Assembly (NCBI RefSeq): GCF_024713975.1
Contig: NC_091106.1
Span: forward strand, 8,535,001 to 8,599,000
Source: Paralichthys olivaceus
Lineage: Eukaryota > Chordata > Actinopteri > Pleuronectiformes > Paralichthyidae
Reading direction: 5' to 3'
DNA length: 64,000 nucleotides
Shown here: in pieces, positions 62,601-64,000 of the stretch
How the letters are laid out: each line of letters opens with the position of its first letter
How positions within the stretch are numbered: position 1 is the stretch's first letter
Notes under the pieces: generated by a model
Told to the model about the DNA's origin: nothing
What the model saw: the letters and a program-made list of their open reading frames with translations, nothing else
The model's database searches: none
Translations under genes and position numbers: made by a program

Positions 62601-64000
62601 TCATATGTTCTTGCTTTTTGCTTCTTTTTTCAGTGTTCTCATATAACCTTGGGAAATGTGCGAATAACAGGAATAAGTGTTCCCAGTTTGCTGACTGCAA
62701 GGACTACTCTAATGGATACTGCTGCCACTGCAGGCCTGGCTTCTATGGCAACGGGATACAGTGTGTGGCAGAGGGTACGTCTATGTTTTATCTAATCACT
62801 TAATTTTAGATGTGTTAACTGCCTTCATCATTCATTATCTGGAGATTAATGTGTTTAGTCGAAATGCTTGAGATGTGTGTATATGACAGACCTAACACAG
62901 CTTAATTACATAATATCTAAACTATTAATTTTATTTATAAAAATGACAGACCAAGATTTAACATTAGACATAAGACAGCATTAGTCTCTAAGCCCAGTAA
63001 TGCAATATTATATCTATAAGTGAAAGTGGTTAGCATTGTGTGCTAATTTAAAGGTGAAACCAATTTAATAAATATAAAACATCTTAAAATGTATATATTT
63101 ATTTTATTTTTGTCAGTAACTTGTAGCCTATGTGTTAAACACAGTACACCGGTGTTAAAATACTTCTGTCCATGTTAGCTTTAAAAAAAACAAAACAGTT
63201 TAAAGACCAGAGACAATTTAATCTATTATTTCTTAATAGCTGGCAGATGTTGGAAGAGTCTTTTAGCATCTGTCCTGCTGTTTGTCTTAGTCACTTCCTG
63301 TTCCTCAAGTGTGCTCACAACTCATGAATTTAATTTGAGCAGATGGGTTAACTCTCTTGAGTGCAGCCATGAGGTTTTTGGTTGCTTCTCTCTGTAACTA
63401 ACTTTGATGGTTTTGGGTTGTTTTTGCAGGAAAGCCACAGAGGATGAACGGTAAAGTGCACGGAAAAGTGTACGTGGGCAACTCTCCTTCTCCACTGGAG
63501 TTCAGCGGCAACGATCTCCACTCGTACGTTGTTGTTAACGATGGTCGATCCTACGTCGCCATCAGCGACATCCCGCAAACTCTTGGGCCCTCGCTGCAAC
63601 CCTTGTCGGCCCTTGGTGGTGTGATTGGATGGGCCTTTGCTCTGGAGCAGCCTGGCTTCAAGAACGGCTTCAGTATTATCGGTGAGGGGAAAAGTTCTAC
63701 CTCTGCACAAGCAGTAATTTATAATGTAATGATTGTGTCGAGTTTAGAAAACAAAAATGAAGATTCAGGAAGAATAAATATTTTCCCACAGAGCTGCTGC
63801 AAGCACAGTTTGCTGTACAGCTGCAACTGAATTCCAGCTGAATTCCGCTCACATTACCTCAGCTCAGACAGATGGCGGCAAGCCAAAGTTCATCCAGGGC
63901 CGGGGTCTTAAAGTTAACCTCTTCTCTGTCCTCTGAAGGGGGGGAGTTCACAAGGCAGGCTGAGGTGACCTTTCTGCCAGGGAATGAGAAGCTGACCATC
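59442..64000 (+). CDS. nid1: nid1 (nidogen-1 / entactin), first seven coding exons, partial
   Basis: Nidogen is a secreted basement-membrane glycoprotein that links laminin and collagen IV networks. Exons are 59442-59645, 61493-61783, 61862-62088, 62208-62512, 62634-62774, 63430-63681 and 63939 to beyond 64000, giving 494 residues of an expected 1200 or so. Order of domains: signal peptide (about 1-23, WLICTSFLGFVALAQS); NIDO domain from about 60 to 270 (INTNGFVATAEPT, DLDTSDGVGKVFFRQD, VVVVTWVDVATQ, GVWVYEIG); a Pro/acidic linker ending VVVVDDTDINVD; an EGF-like module with CANNRNKCSQFADC and CCHCRPGFYGNGIQC; then the G2 beta-barrel from about 391 (MNGKVHGKVYVGN, DLHSYVVVNDGRSY, GGVIGWAFALEQPGFKNGFS, GEFTRQAEVTF). 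Nid1 rather than nid2 is chosen from the motif match and the gpr137b neighbour. All visible junctions keep frame. Confidence 0.95.
59646..61492 (+). other. nid1 intron 1
   Basis: It contains a LINE 3'-tail fragment at 60512-60600. Otherwise no feature. Confidence 0.85.
60512..60600 (-). mobile_element. LINE 3'-tail fragment with GATA simple repeat
   Basis: GATAGATAGATAGACATACTTTATTCATCCC then GAGGGGAAATTC. On the minus strand it is the end of an element ending AATAAAGTATGTC plus a TCTA tail, the same design as at 54999 and 26514. Confidence 0.65.
61493..61783 (+). CDS. nid1: nid1 coding exon 2
   Basis: This 291-bp exon after AATTCCAG encodes from INTNGFVATAEPTGE to VTWVDVATQEPQSRDKK, the first half of NIDO. 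The donor is AAG|GTGAGC. Confidence 0.96.
61862..62088 (+). CDS. nid1: nid1 coding exon 3
   Basis: This 227-bp exon after TTTGACAG encodes from RNTFQLVIASLETTSYAIVL to DDEASVRALA. The donor AGA|GTAAGT, in phase 2, was preferred to the overlapping AGAG|TAAG. Confidence 0.95.
62208..62512 (+). CDS. nid1: nid1 coding exon 4
   Basis: This 305-bp exon after CTTTCAG encodes the NIDO end (TNSGLRGVWVYEIGTSPYFT) and the poorly conserved, Pro/Glu/Asp-rich linker to VVVVDDTDINVD. Confidence 0.95.
62634..62774 (+). CDS. nid1: nid1 coding exon 5 (EGF-like)
   Basis: This 141-bp exon after TTTTCAG encodes one EGF-like module: VFSYNLGKCANNRNKCSQF to GFYGNGIQCVAE. The donor is GAGG|GTACGT. Confidence 0.96.
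62775..63429 (+). other. nid1 intron 5
   Basis: AT-rich; nothing notable. Confidence 0.85.
63430..63681 (+). CDS. nid1: nid1 coding exon 6
   Basis: This 252-bp exon after TTTTTGCAG encodes from KPQRMNGKVHGKVYVGNS to EQPGFKNGFSII, the start of the G2 beta-barrel that binds perlecan and collagen IV. The donor is ATCG|GTGAGG. Confidence 0.96.
63939..64000 (+). CDS. nid1: nid1 coding exon 7 (cut by window end)
   Basis: After TCCTCTGAAG the frame reads GGEFTRQAEVTFLPGNEKLT, continuing the G2 domain to the last base of the window. Confidence 0.93.

Overview
The window is vertebrate nuclear DNA, almost certainly from a ray-finned (teleost, probably percomorph) fish. Split genes with GT-AG introns, long CA/TG microsatellites, CpG-rich promoters and many repeats that look like common teleost interspersed families all point that way. 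There is no prokaryotic, viral or organellar gene content.

Layout. (1) 266-8747, minus strand: the first five coding exons of disc1; the gene continues past base 1. (2) 12720-19339, minus: complete tsnax (translin-associated factor X), six coding exons, 279 aa. (3) 22145-39783, plus: complete egln1 (HIF prolyl hydroxylase 2), five coding exons, 374 aa, with a 10.8-kb first intron. (4) 41674-46135, minus: complete gpr137b (seven-pass lysosomal membrane protein), seven coding exons, 387 aa. (5) 48.8-58.9 kb: a repeat-rich gap holding a polypurine/polypyrimidine minisatellite (with a doubtful Pro/His-rich reading frame), an older shortened duplicate of that minisatellite and its flanks, LINE remnants, and a truncated intron-containing mrpl2 copy. 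(6) 59442-64000, plus: the first seven coding exons of nid1 (nidogen-1), running off the right edge.

Exon borders were placed by reading splice sites and checking codon phase across each junction. All junctions in disc1, tsnax, egln1, gpr137b and nid1 keep frame. The disc1-tsnax-egln1 block matches human 1q42.2, with egln1 head-to-head to tsnax and tsnax followed by disc1 on one strand. gpr137b and nid1 are neighbours in human 1q42.3. Here the two blocks are fused, a gene-order difference from human. The genes are not a functional pathway; they are ordinary housekeeping or signalling genes that share ancestral linkage.

I did not find a convincing new biological system. The best candidates for a second look are the duplicated block at 49.3-57.1 kb, the decayed mrpl2 copy with its tandem 5' splice sites, and a 451-bp inverted-repeat transposon-like family with four copies.
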